Shown here piece by piece: positions 44,074 to 59,200 of a DNA stretch of 64,000 nucleotides. The notes under the pieces were generated by a model. It saw nothing but the letters and a program-made list of their open reading frames with translations. It had not been told where the DNA came from and searched no databases. A program made the position numbers and the translations under genes. The first letter of the stretch is position 1. Each line of letters opens with the position of its first letter. This DNA comes from Mytilus californianus (taxonomy: Eukaryota > Mollusca > Bivalvia > Mytilida > Mytilidae). The stretch is from the NCBI RefSeq assembly GCF_021869535.1, contig NW_026262668.1:72561558-72625557 (forward strand), written 5' to 3'.

Positions 44074-45820
44074 CACCACCCCCTCTTCTTTGGTAAAAGA
44101 AAGGGGGCTTAAACTTCGCAAAAACAAGTGTCTGTGCAAAATACCATGTAAAACGGGACTGAACTAAAGTGCTCTGACAGGAAAGGCAACCCACTACCAG
44201 TTTCACTAGTGATAACCATCGTTTTATCATATCATTATTTTTTTAAACATTTCGTTTCATAATTTTTATTCCAATTGTAAGTAAATAACATCACGTTTTT
44301 TTTTAAAAGGCATTTAATATTGTGACAACAAACTTGATATCACAGATAAATGCCCTGGGGAACTGTTACTCCTCGAGGTTATTACCAGCTGAGAAGTCAG
44401 TGTTTCGGTACTGATATGATTTATAACATACTTTTGTGATTAAATTCGCCATTTGTGAATACAACCAAAACAATTGGCGGACTCCAGAAGGAATAAAAGT
44501 CTTAAACAACGATTTTTGACGTCTAATTTTCATGTCCGTTATATTCCTTTTGAAAGATCTTTCCCTCTGAAACTACTGAACCAATTTTACCAAACTTTGT
44601 ATGAGTGATCCTTAGATTATAGAGTTTGATTTTTTTTTCGTTTGGTAAAAAAACTTGACCGCACGGCTAAAAAAAGAACATAAGGGTAAAATGTATTAAT
44701 TGATGTATATCTCGAAAACCATGATAGATACAGAAAATCTGACAGTGGCAATAATGCTAAAAAATTTGCATAGATAAAAGAAAATTTCTTTTTCAAAATA
44801 TTTATTGATCTAGTCACATAGTTACATAAATTTTAAAATATGTTTTGATATTTTACATGTCAAGGGACGCTACTTTTGTTGTCGTTTGTTCATCTGTAGT
44901 GGACAATTATTTGATTTCATGCCTCGTATTGGGATTACACATACTTTATATTGACATCAGGAACTCCTGGTGAAATATTTGCAATTTTGCTTCTAGCTTC
45001 ACTTTAAATGTCGGACCATTAAGGCTGCTTACGGTATTGAGAATATTGTGTCAGGAACCAAGACTACACATTTAGGAATCTTGATAATGTATCGTTCGTT
45101 TTTCTTCGGGGTATTAAGAAACAACATTCGGTTTTCCTTATGTGATCGTCATTTTGTTTGATTGTGTTAGTTTCTATCATGAATAAAAGGAAACTTAGGG
45201 TATACTCCGAGTAAGTGTAATTAAAGGTCAATATACGTTCTTTAAAAATGGACAAATGTCTACAGAATATATTAAGCTATAAGTCCCTTGTCTATTATCA
45301 TGGCAAGGGTGTGTTAAAAATACCAAATTACATAAATAACAATTAAGATATTAAAAAGACTACCACCGAAGAGGTTAATATCTTGGGACAATCACATCAA
45401 GAAGATTTTTAGCACTCTCTCCCTTGAAATCTCGATTAGTCGAGCAGGAGTATACAAAAAATTACATTAAAGAACTTGCATAGAAAATGCAGTCGAAACA
45501 AAGCAATCAACTCTAAGATACCGGTATAAAAGACAACACAAAACATGTAAAAAAATGCAAACTGAAGTAACGCAGTCTCAAAGTACGTAATTTGATGTTA
45601 AAGAAACTATGCCGTCCTACACTCTAATATCGGCGACTGTACCTTTGAAAAGATTTGATACAGCAACGTCATGAACAGAGTGGGAAGATTGATCGGTGTT
45701 TTTTAACGTCCATTGGCAAAAATTTCAAACCCACATCGGGACAATCAATACAAAAAGCAGGATCTGCAAAATCGATTGACCGGGACAGAAGGAGAAAAAT
45801 TCGGACTCACTAAAAAATAT
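44074..45820. other. Gap with old dispersed repeats, no gene
   Basis: 44340-44430 (CTCCTCGAGGTTATTACCAG, CAGTGTTTCGGTACTGATAT) is a family G fragment like 56900-56960. 44470-44700 (GAAACTACTGAACCAATTTT) resembles another common mussel repeat. No domain in the short frames. Confidence 0.4.
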
Positions 45821-46112
45821 TTAACCACGCCAAATTCTGTATGTGCATGTATGTGCATGTCCCAAGTCAGAAGCCTGTAATTCAGTGGTTCTCGTTTGTT
45901 TCGGTACATCATATTTGTTTTTCATTTATTGTTTTGTACATAAATCAGGCCGTTAGTTTTCTTGATTGAATCGATTTACATTTGTCACTTCGGGGCCATT
46001 TAAAGCTTGCTATGCGGTATTGGTTTTGCTCCTTGCTGAAGGCCTAACGGTGACCTATAGGTGCTGACCTTCTACGTAGAGTTGTCTCATTGGCAATCAT
46101 ACCACATATTTT
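45821..46112 (+). repeat. Family A long form
   Basis: TTAACCACGCCAAATTCTGT, CCCAAGTCAGAAGCCTGTAA, TTCAGTGGTTCTCGTTTG, GCGGTATTGGTTTTGCTCCT, tail GGCAATCATACCACATATTT. Confidence 0.7.
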
Positions 46113-47150
46113 TTTTATGCTGTTATTGATTAATGTATATTCAGAAATTATTGCGAGGTTTTTATTAATGCGAATAATGCGACTGGGAGAGTATCGCATT
46201 AATAACAAATCACATTCTTATATCTTATACATACCGCTGCATGCAGATTTTCCTAAAATTGCAATAATTAATCTCGCATTTATTTCCATTCTTCAAAAAT
46301 CGCAATAATAAATGCACGCAATAATTTTTGAAATACAGTAATCGAAGAAATTATTTGTAAATATATTATTGATGATCTCTTCTTGTTCTGAATATGCATG
46401 AAATATTTGCCACTAAAAGTTTATCAATCACATAAGAAGCATTCATGCATCTGCATTTTACAGTTTCCTCAGTCTATTTATAGAAAACCTAACGTTTATT
46501 TTCAAAATCAGAATTTGTAATTGGCATGCGATTAAAATTTAAAATTTACTTATTCTTTTGATAGTTCCATCATCTTTTTGTAAGCAAAAGTAAAATATCA
46601 AAATTGGCATGGTATGAACCTTTTAAGGGAATTTAGCCTTTTATGTGAGTCATACTGAATTTAAGTCATTGAAAATATATATTCCGAAATTTAGTCTTTT
46701 AAACCACGTGCGTTACATCCGCTCTAGATCCACCAACGAAAACAAAAGTAAATAAAATTTAAATGATTGTTGCACAGCACGTAAATCTTCGTTAAAAATG
46801 AAATAGAAGGGCGTACGTATCATTTTGAAACAGGAACATTCGGCATAATTAAAATCTGGAGAAGTATTATAATATCATAGATAAACAGTCTATAATTGTA
46901 AGATACCATTTCAGAAGACATGGTAGATCCATTGGATCCAATGGTTCCAATGATTCCTTTCTGATTTTTATTTCTTGGTTATGATTTACCTTCGTTAATC
47001 ATCGTATTGCAAACACTTATTACATATTTAAACAATTTATAGCATTTTCAATATAAATTGGAAACAATAAATGAATTAAAAGTAAGAAAATATGTTCTGT
47101 GAATTTATGTTTGAATTATTCATTCACTTTCTTTGAGTTATTGTCATCGG
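46113..47150. other. 3' flank of peroxidase gene 2
   Basis: AT-rich non-coding; it would contain the 3' untranslated region of the minus-strand peroxidase. I see no canonical AATAAA in the first ~150 bp downstream of the stop on the minus strand. No other gene found. Confidence 0.4.
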
Positions 47151-47265
47151 TCAGCAATCAATTGGACCATTACCACTACCACTAAGGTATGTGGCCCATG
47201 CACACGTCTTATCTTTCCATAAGTACAGGTCTAAATCGGGAAGGTCTCTACAGTAAGACACTGGA
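47151..47265 (-). CDS. Peroxidase gene 2 terminal exon
   Basis: 115 bp: PVSYCRDLPDLDLYLWKDKT, CAWATYLSGSGNGPIDC, stop TGA. C..LP.lDL..W is the conserved C-terminal signature. Acceptor tttctttcag; phase 2 matches the previous exon. The protein ends soon after the catalytic domain, with no membrane segment. Confidence 0.88.
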
Positions 47266-50200
47266 CTGAAAGAAAATATGATAGAAAATATATAATTTGT
47301 AAGTTTTGATTTGATCAGTATGAACATAGTCATCAGCAGTAACTGTAAAAATTATCAAACATTACGCCTTCTTTCATAAGTATATGGGACTACCAAAACA
47401 TGAGTTATTAGTTCAGAACTGTGATCTGAATATACGATAAATTCATGTTTCTGTTAGATTGTCGTTATCCTGAGAATTTTTGTATGAAGTTTGACTTAAA
47501 CCGATGATTAAAAAACAACACAATCATACTATATATCAATTACAATTTCACAGTTCCAAGTCCCTCTATGTACCGACGTCATCAAAGATTTATTCGCTGT
47601 GCTTTTTGGAAAATGGTAACGGAAAATTCAAAATAGTTAATAAAAAAAATAACTAATCGAAGAAAACGATCTTAAAGGAAACATTATGTTGAGATATTGT
47701 GCAGAATTTAACTACACACAAGGAAATATATAAATTGTTTTGTCTCTATAGGACAGTTGTCTCATAGGCAATTCTCGCACATCTTCTTGTTTTGTACTGG
47801 AAATATTTGAATATTTCGTCATGCTTGCAATATTTATGTACATTAATGGCATCAAACAGTTATTTTTTTACTTTGTCATTGCTTTGTCTTTTTTCTTTGA
47901 CTTCTGTTTTGTGGTTTCCTTCCCCTTTTTATGAACACTTGACAAATTCAAAATGATTGTGTAAGATTCTGTATAAAATTTTAATTATAACTTCAGAAAT
48001 ATCTATTTTTGCTCAATTTTTTTTTAAATTGTTCGTATTCTCATTTGAGAAATAAAAATCGCAATGTAATCCTTTTTATGCGTGTGATACTTGTTTTATT
48101 GGTTTCGTGCAGAGATTCGATTGCTTACATCACATTTATATAAATAGAAACAAGTAGTTTTGACTAGGGTAATTGAAAATATATCGTAAATTGAGAAAAT
48201 ATTCGTTTTTGTTGTCTGTTAATGCCACATTACTAATATAAACGAACTCCTTAATGTACATATGCATAACACGGTTATACAAAGTACTCTATCAAAGTTG
48301 AAAACAAAACCAATTATGCCTGTACTATATACGCCATGTTGATTTATCAACATAGAATCATGTGCAAAACAGTGTAGCCGAGACCATTGATTGGCGCGCT
48401 AAAATATCCCATTGACTGGGTCAGATTAGGTGAACGTTCGTCTGTAACGCCCACAACTCACGACGTATTTATTATAAACATTTAAACTGTGGGGTTGCCA
48501 AAGGGTCTCAGTAAATATACGAACTACAGTGCACAGCATATTATATTCATATTTTATTTGCGATCATAAAATGTACGAAGTCGTCCATTACTATGTAAAT
48601 TGGGTCGATTAAAAAAAAAAGCTGAATATGTTTCTGTTGCCAAGGATTTTTCACAAGTATAGTAGTTAGCAGAAAAGTTCACTAAACTATACATTTTACC
48701 TATTCAAAAACGTAAGTGCAAATTTCACAAGGCTTGATCCAAAAGCCTTTTTACTGTCTAATAACTTGCAAGTACGAAAAAGACAAGAAAGAAGTATATT
48801 TTGTCTATATGTTTTGTGTTTGCACACTTTTTAAAGTTGATCATGCATTCGTTCTAAAATAAAATTTTGACCAGATAAAAGTTAAAAGATGACATAATTG
48901 GACAACCGCAATTGTTAAATCGCTTTGACGTCCGAAAAAAAAGATAATAATCAACACATGCATTGTAACTTTTAAAGCCAGTTAAATCCTTTTTTTTGCT
49001 GAAAGAACGTGCGATATCATAAAAATTGGTTATCAAAACATAACGAAAACACAAGTAAAGAACGTTTAAGTATTCAATATAAATCAAAACACAAAGGTTA
49101 TTCCTGATTAGTTTTTCGAATTATTTTATTTAGGCGTTGAGACCCTTTGGTGACCCCACAGTTTAAATGTCTATAATAAATACGTCGTGAGTTGTGGGCG
49201 TTACAGACGAACGTTCACCTAATCTGACCCAGTCAATAGGATATTTTAGAGCGCCAATCAATGGTCTCGGCTACACTGTTTTGCACATGATTCTACTTAC
49301 TTCTTTAAAGATGGAATCATGAATATATCGTCTTGTATCTCATTTAATCCAAAGTTTGTGCAGTATATTTTCGACAATAATGAAGCGGATTTTATAGAGT
49401 TCAGCTGATCTAAAAATTAAAAACATTCAAAAATGAAAGAAGTTATGCTTTTTTTTCCCTAAGATTTGTATGCATATATATATATATTATTTATGTAATA
49501 CGTAACTAAATTTGCAAGTGCTTACATATGTCAAAACATTGCTCAAATGAAAGAGTTACTGGTACATTTGTGATTGGTTCATGTTAAGAAGCTTAAGGTG
49601 GTTCATAACACTACAGGGAGATAACTCTGTAAAAATCAGCTGAACGTTTTAATTACGTTCTATTGTTAAGGAAATATTAAGCTTCTCAATGTTCAAAATT
49701 AGTGTTTGTCAAACTGCTACATATCCAATAAAGTGTGTGGTTCAAGTTTTTTGAAATTTTTATAATTTTTTCAAAGGGTCAAAGTTAATATTTTGTCAAA
49801 ATTTTATGAAAATTAAACAAGCCAAATTAATTTTAGTCAAGGTGTTTAGTACCACCTTAAATAACAGTGAAATACCTTTTTAAGTGTTAATACGAATTTC
49901 TTTGATTGGTGAAATACAATTCATCACTTTTTTTGAAATACTGAAATATTAAACATGATACTACCTATTGTGAATGCAAAATCTGGATCAGATGATTCAT
50001 ACCAGTATCGGTCTCCAACTTTGAAACGGTGAAACTGAATGCCAATAATACATGAAAAAGTAGGTCCAACACTGCCGTTCTCGCCTTCTTCTAAAAGACC
50101 CCCAATATATAGATCAACTTCATCTACTTTCCTAAAAAAAATAAATGTTTTATTCACATCAACTGGGAGATATATACTCCCTATGCAGGTGTTGCTAAAA

Positions 50201-53200
50201 TGTTGTTACATAGAAAAAGTTCATGATTAGAAAACTGAAATCAATTTTTGTCGAAATGTTCAAGTTCTCAACCGACCCTTATTGTCAATGTATAGATGTA
50301 AGTCAAGATATGAAGCAGACATAACTATACTTGTGGTATCCTTTATTTGTATTGCATTGTGATAGATGCGGTAAACATAGTCACTTTACATTAAATTATT
50401 CACCGAGAAGACATCGTCTATATAGCGGAACGTTAAGTTAAAGGATAATGCAGTGTAGGTTCTTTTATTCAAGAGGCAAGTCGGCATGAAGAGGAGCACA
50501 GATGGTTCATAAAGGAATGCCAATTGTCTGTTGAAAAAAGGTGTTATATTCTATATAATGAAAACAAGTTGGACTAATTCTTTCAATCATCCCTTAAGTT
50601 TAGAATGAAGAATATTATTGTAAATGTAAATGTGCGTATTGCTATGTGTTTCTTTACTCTACATTGGCTAGAGGTATAGGGGGATGGTTGAGATCTCACA
50701 GAACATGTTTAACCCCGCCGCATTTTTGCGTCTGTCCCAAGTCAGGAGCCTCTGGCCTTTGTTATTCTTGTATGTTTTTTTTAATTTTAGCTCCTTTATA
50801 TGTTTTGAAGTTTAGTGTGACGTCCATTTTCACTGAACCAGTACACAATTTTATTTAGGGGCCAGCTGAGGACCACCTCCAAGTGCGGGATTTTCTCGCT
50901 GCGTTGAAGACCCATTGGTGGCCTTCGGCTGTTATCTGCTCTTTGGTCGGGTTGTTGTCTCTTTAACATATTCCTCATTTCCATTCTCAATTTTATAGAA
51001 GTAAATTTTTTTATTTCATTGAACGAGGATAATACTTAGTAGACCAATATAGGATTGTATTTACTCTTGAGAAATCTTAAGAATATTTGAGTATCCTCAT
51101 CTGATTCCCACAGCCACAAGAGAAGGTAGTTGTACAGTAAATTTAAAGACATGTTTTAATTGCTGATAAAATAGATGTTTATAATTTGGGAAAAGGTTTC
51201 ATAGAAAATATTGCAGATTCAACATTATAACATTGTTTTGAAAGACACTTATGTAATTTGGGTATACAGTACAATGAAGTTTTTCATATTTGATTGAAAT
51301 TGAATAGACCCACGAGTGAAGAATATCTTTGGTATTTGTCAATGGAGTATATGATGGGTGTCCAAGTGAATATAGATACATAATTATTTTAACAATTGAC
51401 GATATTTCGACACTTTGGTTAAAATATTTCGTATAGAAGACTGTTGATGACAATGTTCAGGTTACCAGTCAATGACGCGGCCATCGGGATTATAGATGAA
51501 TGCGGAAGTTTCACAGGTGAAAGAAGAAGGTTAAGACTTTCATATGACTTTAAGTCATAAATATTGAGATCCTACAACACGTGTTTGTAGTTTGTGGTGT
51601 GCCATCGGTATCACATATGATAGAGTTGACAATAGCTGTAAGTTAAATGATATTCCGGGGAAGCTTCCGTAGTTTCACTTATGACACCACCATGAACTTT
51701 ATAAATGTTGAAACCATCATTTAAAACTACTGATTAATAATAAAAATGAGCTTACTTATATACCAATGCAAGATTTGAGCCAAATTTTCCAAATTCGTCA
51801 AAACTTCTGAATTTTCTTAGTCCACAGAATTTCCTCCATTCATTGTAAGCAGGAACACCTTGATCACGTCCTCGTTGGATATTTAAAGAAAACAGATCTG
51901 AACCTGGTGGTGTTGTGATATAGAATAGTTTGTCACGCAATCCTTCAACTAGGAAACTGAAAACAATATTATTGTTAAGCCTTTTTTTTTGTATTTGTAA
52001 ACTTATATATGAAATAGGTTATGTGAGACTAATTGCAATAAATGCATGTACATTTATTCGGAGCATTTGATTATACATTTCTCGATTATACCTGTTCGTG
52101 TTCGTGTAACGATAATACCATTAAAGGTTTAAAAAAAACTAATATAAACATAAGGAGATGTGGTATGATTGCCAACGAGACAACTATCTACCAAAGTTCA
52201 AATCAAGTGGATGTAAGCAATTATAGGAAACCGTACGGCCTTCAACAATGAGAAAAACCCATACCGTATAGTCAGCTTTAAAAGGCCCCGACATGAAAAA
52301 TATGAAACAATTCAATAAATAAACTAACAAACTAATTTATAACAAAACAATTTACGAAAAACAAATATAACAGACGTCAACCACAGACAACCACTGAACA
52401 ACAGGCTTCTGACTTAGGACAAGCACATAAAGAATGTGGCGGGGTTAAACATGCTTGTGAGCGCTCAACCTCAAATTGTAAAGCAATGTACACTAATCCA
52501 ATTTAGCCTCTATTACAACGTATTGGCTGACGTTTGCGCTATTGCGTGATACATGCGTCGTGTTTTTTTTGGGGGGGGCATGGTTTCCCCGCTCCACTGT
52601 TATTGGACATATTTAAAAGTTAAAAAAAACCTTTTCAGCAGAGAGAATCAACCAAATAGAGATAGTAGATTGAAAGACAATTCAGCAACCATTCCGAACA
52701 CAAAACTGTGCGCAAACTACGGCATCTCCGGTTTTATGACGAGCAAGGACATCCCAAACAGTTGCCAACTTAAGTACTAATCCGCAAAAATTTAATTATG
52801 AAGCTAAATACTTGTCTTATTTCTGCTCAACCGTATCAAACACTATTCTCCGTTTTTAATTCTTTTTAAGATAATTAGATAACACAAATTTTCTATACAG
52901 CAAAGGATATGAAAGCAGCAGGAAAAAAAGCGACACCGAACCATGAGGTTAAATGTATTTTTAGGTATGCGATAACCGATTTTTGGAATTTGTTGTAAAA
53001 GAGGGACGAAAGATACCAGAGAATGTGCATGTTCGACAAAAATGTCAGAAAAAACATTGTTTTTAAAAGCTGTTTTGCCATTTGTATGTTTTTAAACGGC
53101 ATGGTGTAAATTATTGTTTAGGATAAATCGTTTTCACGAATTAAAAATTAAAGGTTTAAATAACGGGTCTAGACTTGACTGTCTGTGTATAATTACTTGA

Positions 53201-56200
53201 AATTTCAAATTATCAAGAAACAGGAATTAGCTACAGATAAAAATATTGCTTACACTTTTCAACTCAACATTATCAAAAGAGAGGCGAAAGATACCAAAGG
53301 AATATTCAAACATAAATCAAAAACTAACTGACAATGCCATGGCAAAACAACAGTTCACAAAACATAACATAAAAAACTAAAGACTTAGCAACACGTTACC
53401 CGCCAAAAACCGTATCAAGCTTTGGCCAAATTATAGAATCATTCCATTACATAGAAGCTAAGAAAACTTTGACGAAAGTTTTCTACCCAAGGTCTTTTGG
53501 ACGGAAGGAGGATAGATGGACGGAGTCGAATGGTTTGTAGCCCGATTTCTCCTTCTTAGGCAACGCAGGTAAAACAGGTAAGTTATGAGTTAGTTGACCT
53601 ACAACGCGTGTACCTATGCAAATGAATAGTTTGAATCACATATACAAAAGAGGGACGAAAGATACCAGAGGGACAGTCAAACTCATAAAAGGTAGGTAAG
53701 AATTAGCATAAAACAAGACGGTAAGAATGAGATTCTGCAAAGAAATAATTTATTGACAATAAACATTTGTCCCATATCATTTTGCTATGTCTGCCTGATA
53801 GACTGGACTTTGAAATAATGTGAAGGTTGCGTGTTCATAAGTTATTTGATATGCCGAGGTATACGGGTAAATGAGAAGTTCTCTTAATGAAGTAATTTAT
53901 GCATGTACGATCTTTTTTCTGTATTATGAAGAAAAAAAATCATTTAACAACCTGTGAAATAACCCTGATGTAAACTTGCCGAGACGCTTAGTAGGTTTTA
54001 ATGTTGTAGCTCACGAGTGTAGTCGGCAAAATGAAATAGCACCGAAGGCTGTCTTGACATATTTTTCTGTTGCTTGAATTAACATTTAATTGGAGTTCAA
54101 ACTTGTGAATCGTTACTTTTGTTGACTAGTATAGTATACACAAGTAGGAACCCTTGATTCAATAACTTCCGTGTAAGCAACAACCTTCTATCACATAATA
54201 AATCATGGTAGGAAAAGCAATCTATATAATCTCGTATTAATTTGCAAGTTGGCTGTTCAGAATATTACTGAAGATACCGAAGTATGCAAACGGGGATACT
54301 GTTTAGAGTATCACTGATGATATCCAATCTGGCAAACAGGGGTACTGTTTAGATTATCACTGATGAAATCCAATCAGGCAAACACGGATACTGTTTAGAT
54401 TATCACTGATGATATCCAATCAGGCAAACAGGGGTACTGTTTAGATTATCACTGATGATATCCAATCTGGCAAACAGGAGTACTGTTCAGATAATCACTG
54501 ATGATATCCAATCAAGTAAACACGGGTACTGTTTAGATTATCACTGATGATATCCAATCTGGCAAACACGGGTATTGTTTAGATTATCACTGGTGAAATC
54601 AAATCTGGCAAACAGGGGTACTGTTTATATTATTGCTGATGATGTTCAATCAGGATAACAGGGGTATTGAAAGTTCTGAATATCATTGAAGATAGCGAAG
54701 TAGGCAAACAAAGGTACTGAAAGTTCAGAATATCATCGAAGATACCGAACTAGAGATACTGTTAGGAATTTTACTGATAAACTAAAGAAGGCAAATAGGT
54801 GGACTGTTCCGAATACTAATAATGATGCGAAAGTAGGCGCACAGTCCTGTTCCGAATGTTAGATCTACGTCATCTTGACTTTTGTGGATAGTTTAATTTT
54901 GTTTCATTGGCAATCATACCACAACTTCTCATTCTTTAGAGGTACTTTTTTGAAGATGCTGTAGTTGGCGAAAAGGCCATGTTCAGAACATTATAAATGA
55001 TAGAAAATTAATCGAATAAGGGTATTTTTCGGAATGTTACCGATAAATCTATAGCTATCGAATACGTGTCTTGTTTGGAATGTCATATGGGTGCTAAAGT
55101 TGGTAATCAGGGCCACTATTTGAAATATTTCAGAAGTTGTTTGCAATGCTGATTATGTTTGCAAACATTTTCCCAACCCTATGCTACCCTGAACATTTAT
55201 CATGTATGAATATATTCTTTTCTGTAAATTGTTTACTAACTTGTCAATTTTAAGTGCTGGTTCCGTTGCAAGCCATCTTGAAAGACTTGTAACACGTTTT
55301 CCATAGCTGTGTTGCCATAAATTAGGACTTAATAAATAATCTTCTACTCTATGTTCTAAAACAGTTCTGTAGTCATTTTTTAATTCGGATTGTTCAGCCA
55401 TTATCTGCGAATGTCCATAACGCCATGCAGCTATTCCAAAACTATTGAGACAAGATGCGTCAACACTGTCATCATAAACATGATCAAAACCATTTGTTTT
55501 GGACAATAAGTTAAATCGTCTCATTGTATCATGATCAACAACAAGTGGTAGAAAATGATTATACGTTATATGTTGAACTTGCGCTATGATAATTCGACGA
55601 GTTTCTTGGAAAACTTTTTCACTACTCCAACACGGATTAAGCTCGTGAAGTTTTGTAGATAATCGGTTATGCTCTCTGACAAAAAGCAAATGGTTTAAAC
55701 CCAGATTTGGTACTTCGTGATTTCGTCTATCGCCTGAAAAAGTTTAATTTACTTACAAAAGTAAATGTAATTATTCTATTGGAATTAATTTGAAAAAAAA
55801 TATATAAAAAGGATTACAAGAATGAAGAAAAATATTGGACAGTACAAGAGTCCACGCAAACCATCAACGTTCGACTCCAGTGAATAAAAAAACATAAACA
55901 CAACAACGAAAAACACATGGTTCAGATATCCTGAATTGGGACAGGTACACATTGCAGTGGAGTTAAACCAGTTTTACGCGACCTAGTTAGCGACAATATG
56001 TCATAAAAGTAAAACAAACAATAGGTTTTTGTAATAGATGAAATGTCATTCTTGCTTTAATATCCATGACAACTTTAATCTCGAGATAACAAAGGGGTCT
56101 TACTGCAAAATATGCACTTAGAAATTAAGGCTTTGGTGCCAAATTAAAATGTCAAGGGATTTTTATAAAAATAAAGGCTTTGAATCCTGCACACTGATTG

Positions 56201-59200
56201 ACACGTAAAGGACGTTACCAGGATATCTGGTAATACAAATATATAATTGATCGTCTATGCATTAATGAAATGGGTAATCTAAATCATAGGGTCAGTAAGG
56301 AAAATTATGAGCACGGTTGAACGTAAAATGAAAGCAACATTACAAGTAGAAAGGCCTTAGACGATACCTTTATATAATTAGCACACATCACGACCAACAG
56401 CTTTTTAACACGAAAACAATTCCGAAAGGTTTTGACAAATACAGCCAAGGTTATCTATTCCTGGGGTAAAAACTCTAAGTTTTTTGAAAATTCAAAGTTT
56501 TGTAAACAGTTTATCAGGAATATGACAGTTGTTATCCATTCGTTTGATGTGTTTGAGCTTTTGATTTTGCCATTTGATTAGAGACTTTCCTTTTTGAATT
56601 TTCCTCGGAGTTCAGAATTTTGTGATTTTACTTTTTATTCTTAATTATGACCATATCAATGATATAATTAACTTAAACTAATGTAGCATTAGGAGAAGAG
56701 AAACTGACTCAGTGTTCTGCTGCATTTTAAGAGTTACAGGATATAAATATGTGGTTTAGAAATCTTTTCTTTCGAATTTTCAGATTTTAAGAACCTTTAA
56801 GTTGGATCCGTCATTTGTTTTATCAAGAAGCGGTTTATTGTGGCATGGAGTTTGAATGATTTACCACTATTACAAATTTTGTATAAGAAATGTATGTTTT
56901 AAATCATGTCAGTACCGAAGCACTGAGTACTGATACATAATACCCACAGGGACTATAAGTCCACCAGATGTGGTATTGACCCATGGCCAGTAAATACAAA
57001 TAACACTTTATATAAATTGGTGCCTCCAAAGCTCTTTTCTGGATTAATCTTCACCAGAGACACTTAAACCGTAAAATTGGAAAAGTACTTGAATACGTGA
57101 CGAGCTAATGAACACAGAAGCAAACAAGAAAAAAAGTCAAATCCATCTTAAATCAATCTTAGTTTCTAAATAATTTCATAATTTTGTCCTTTTTGGTTTA
57201 AACGCTTTTCATTTTAAATAAGATTTGGATTTTCAAATATTTTGGCCTCGATCATCACTGAAGAGACATTTGTTGTCGAAATGCGCATCTGGTGCAAAAC
57301 AATTGGTACCGTTAATTTTATTATCAACGATGAATCTAAGAGAGGTATGATATAAACCATGTCAATACCAAAAATGATATCCTTGGGACAAGCAGTCCAC
57401 TATTTGTGGTACCGACCCAGCGTTAGTAAATGAAAAAAAAAAACACACTTTATAAATTGCGTGTGACCGACGCGCATTTCCTTGGTTAACTGACATCAGA
57501 AACACTGAATTGTTTCTTAGGATGTGTATCTGAGTCATATTTATATTTTTATAACAAATTTATTTTGGTCGAAGGGTTTAGTCATTTTTTTTCAGAATTA
57601 AAATTGCCGTTAACATGATATCTTATAAGTTGTCAAACTTGTCGAAAGCAAACAGTACGTAGAAAAATGTATCTAGCAGCCCTACTCACTTTTTCAGTTC
57701 TTTTCTATTTCAGTCAATGTATTGGCATAAATAGTTTCGTTATTCCGTAAAATTGATGGAATTTACGTGGTTGTCCGTTTTAACGTGACTCACAGTTCAT
57801 AATTTTATTGTGGTGTACTGGTGTACTGTCGTAGATTAATGGGAGGTGTCCGTTGTTATTCTGTGGTTTACATGTTGTAATGTACTATTATATTATTTAT
57901 TTATGTATTTCTCTGTCCTGAGTGTTCTTGTGTTTATTTGTACTGTATTCCTGTCATTAATGTTGTCATTTTGGCGGTATGTTTAACATTGCCATATAAA
58001 CGGGAGATTTGGCTAGCCATAAAACCAGGTTCAACCCACCATTTTTTCTTAAAATGTCCTGTACCAAGTCAGGAATATGGCAGCTGTTATCAAATAGCCC
58101 GTTTCTATGTATGTTGGCGTTTGTTTTTGTAGCAGCTCAGTGTTTCTGTTGTTCCGTTGTTTTCCTCTTATAGTTGATGTGTTTTCCTCGGTTTTGGTTT
58201 GTGACCCTGATTTGTTTTCGCTTAGTCGATTTATGACTATTAAACAGCGGTATACTTCTGTTTTTATTTAACTGTTATCTCCGATGACAAAAAAGATTAA
58301 ATAGTTGGATCACGACACGATCTATCTTTCAAGGGAAAGAAGTACAATTTGCTCTAAATTAATTTTACGCTTGAAGTTGAAAAAAAAAAAACAAACGTGT
58401 ACGGGAGGAAACTCTTGATTTTTATCTCATTGGAAAAACTTGGTATCAAAGAACAAATCTGTCGCATGAGTTCCCATACGAAAAGTATTAAGAAATTTTC
58501 TCATTAACATTTAAGCTTTGTTTGAGCATGTTTGTGTAGATAAAATTATTTTAATATTTCAGATAAATACATGCAAACTTAAATGATGAATTTTAGAGGC
58601 CAATCTTAACTCGGTAATATGCACCAATAAATTATCATTCCCTTTTTTCATTTGATGATTTATCCAAGTTACAACTATATGGCCTTTATGGACTCAAAGA
58701 CAGTGACAAACCATCAAGTGCGGAGAAAGCTTGACAATCCGCTAAAGGTTTGTAAATTATATTATTCATGTGGGCTGGAATATCTTTACAGAATATTCAT
58801 GCGACAGTTATTGAAGTAAAATTAAATAAAATGTTACTTAAAGACCCCAAGCAGGTAAAAAAAGTTAGGGCAACAATGCGATGATTTTAAGTAGCTTGTA
58901 TAATACAAATGAAGCAGACAGGTTTTTTTTATAATGATTAACTGTCTGGCTTGCATAACGTGCGCTGACAGTACTGAACTTTACTGTTACCTGTAAACGG
59001 ACATTTATCCATTTTTGATAGTTTTAAACAATTTCCTCCTTTCCGTGTTGGTAGAAGGTTTCCTGGATCTGTTTTCATCAAAACTATAAAGTAAGCACAT
59101 ATAAAGTGAAGAAGGTAGAGAATGTTAATCCATCAATGATAATCTTCATTTTGAATTAATAAATTTTACAGGATCACCTGAGATTCCCTCCTCCCCTTTC

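Noticed and set aside
55153-55240. C-terminal extension INVQGSIGLGKCLQT of the peroxidase core exon
   Set aside because: No family similarity. A GTTAGT donor at 55240 gives a perfect in-phase join to the next exon.
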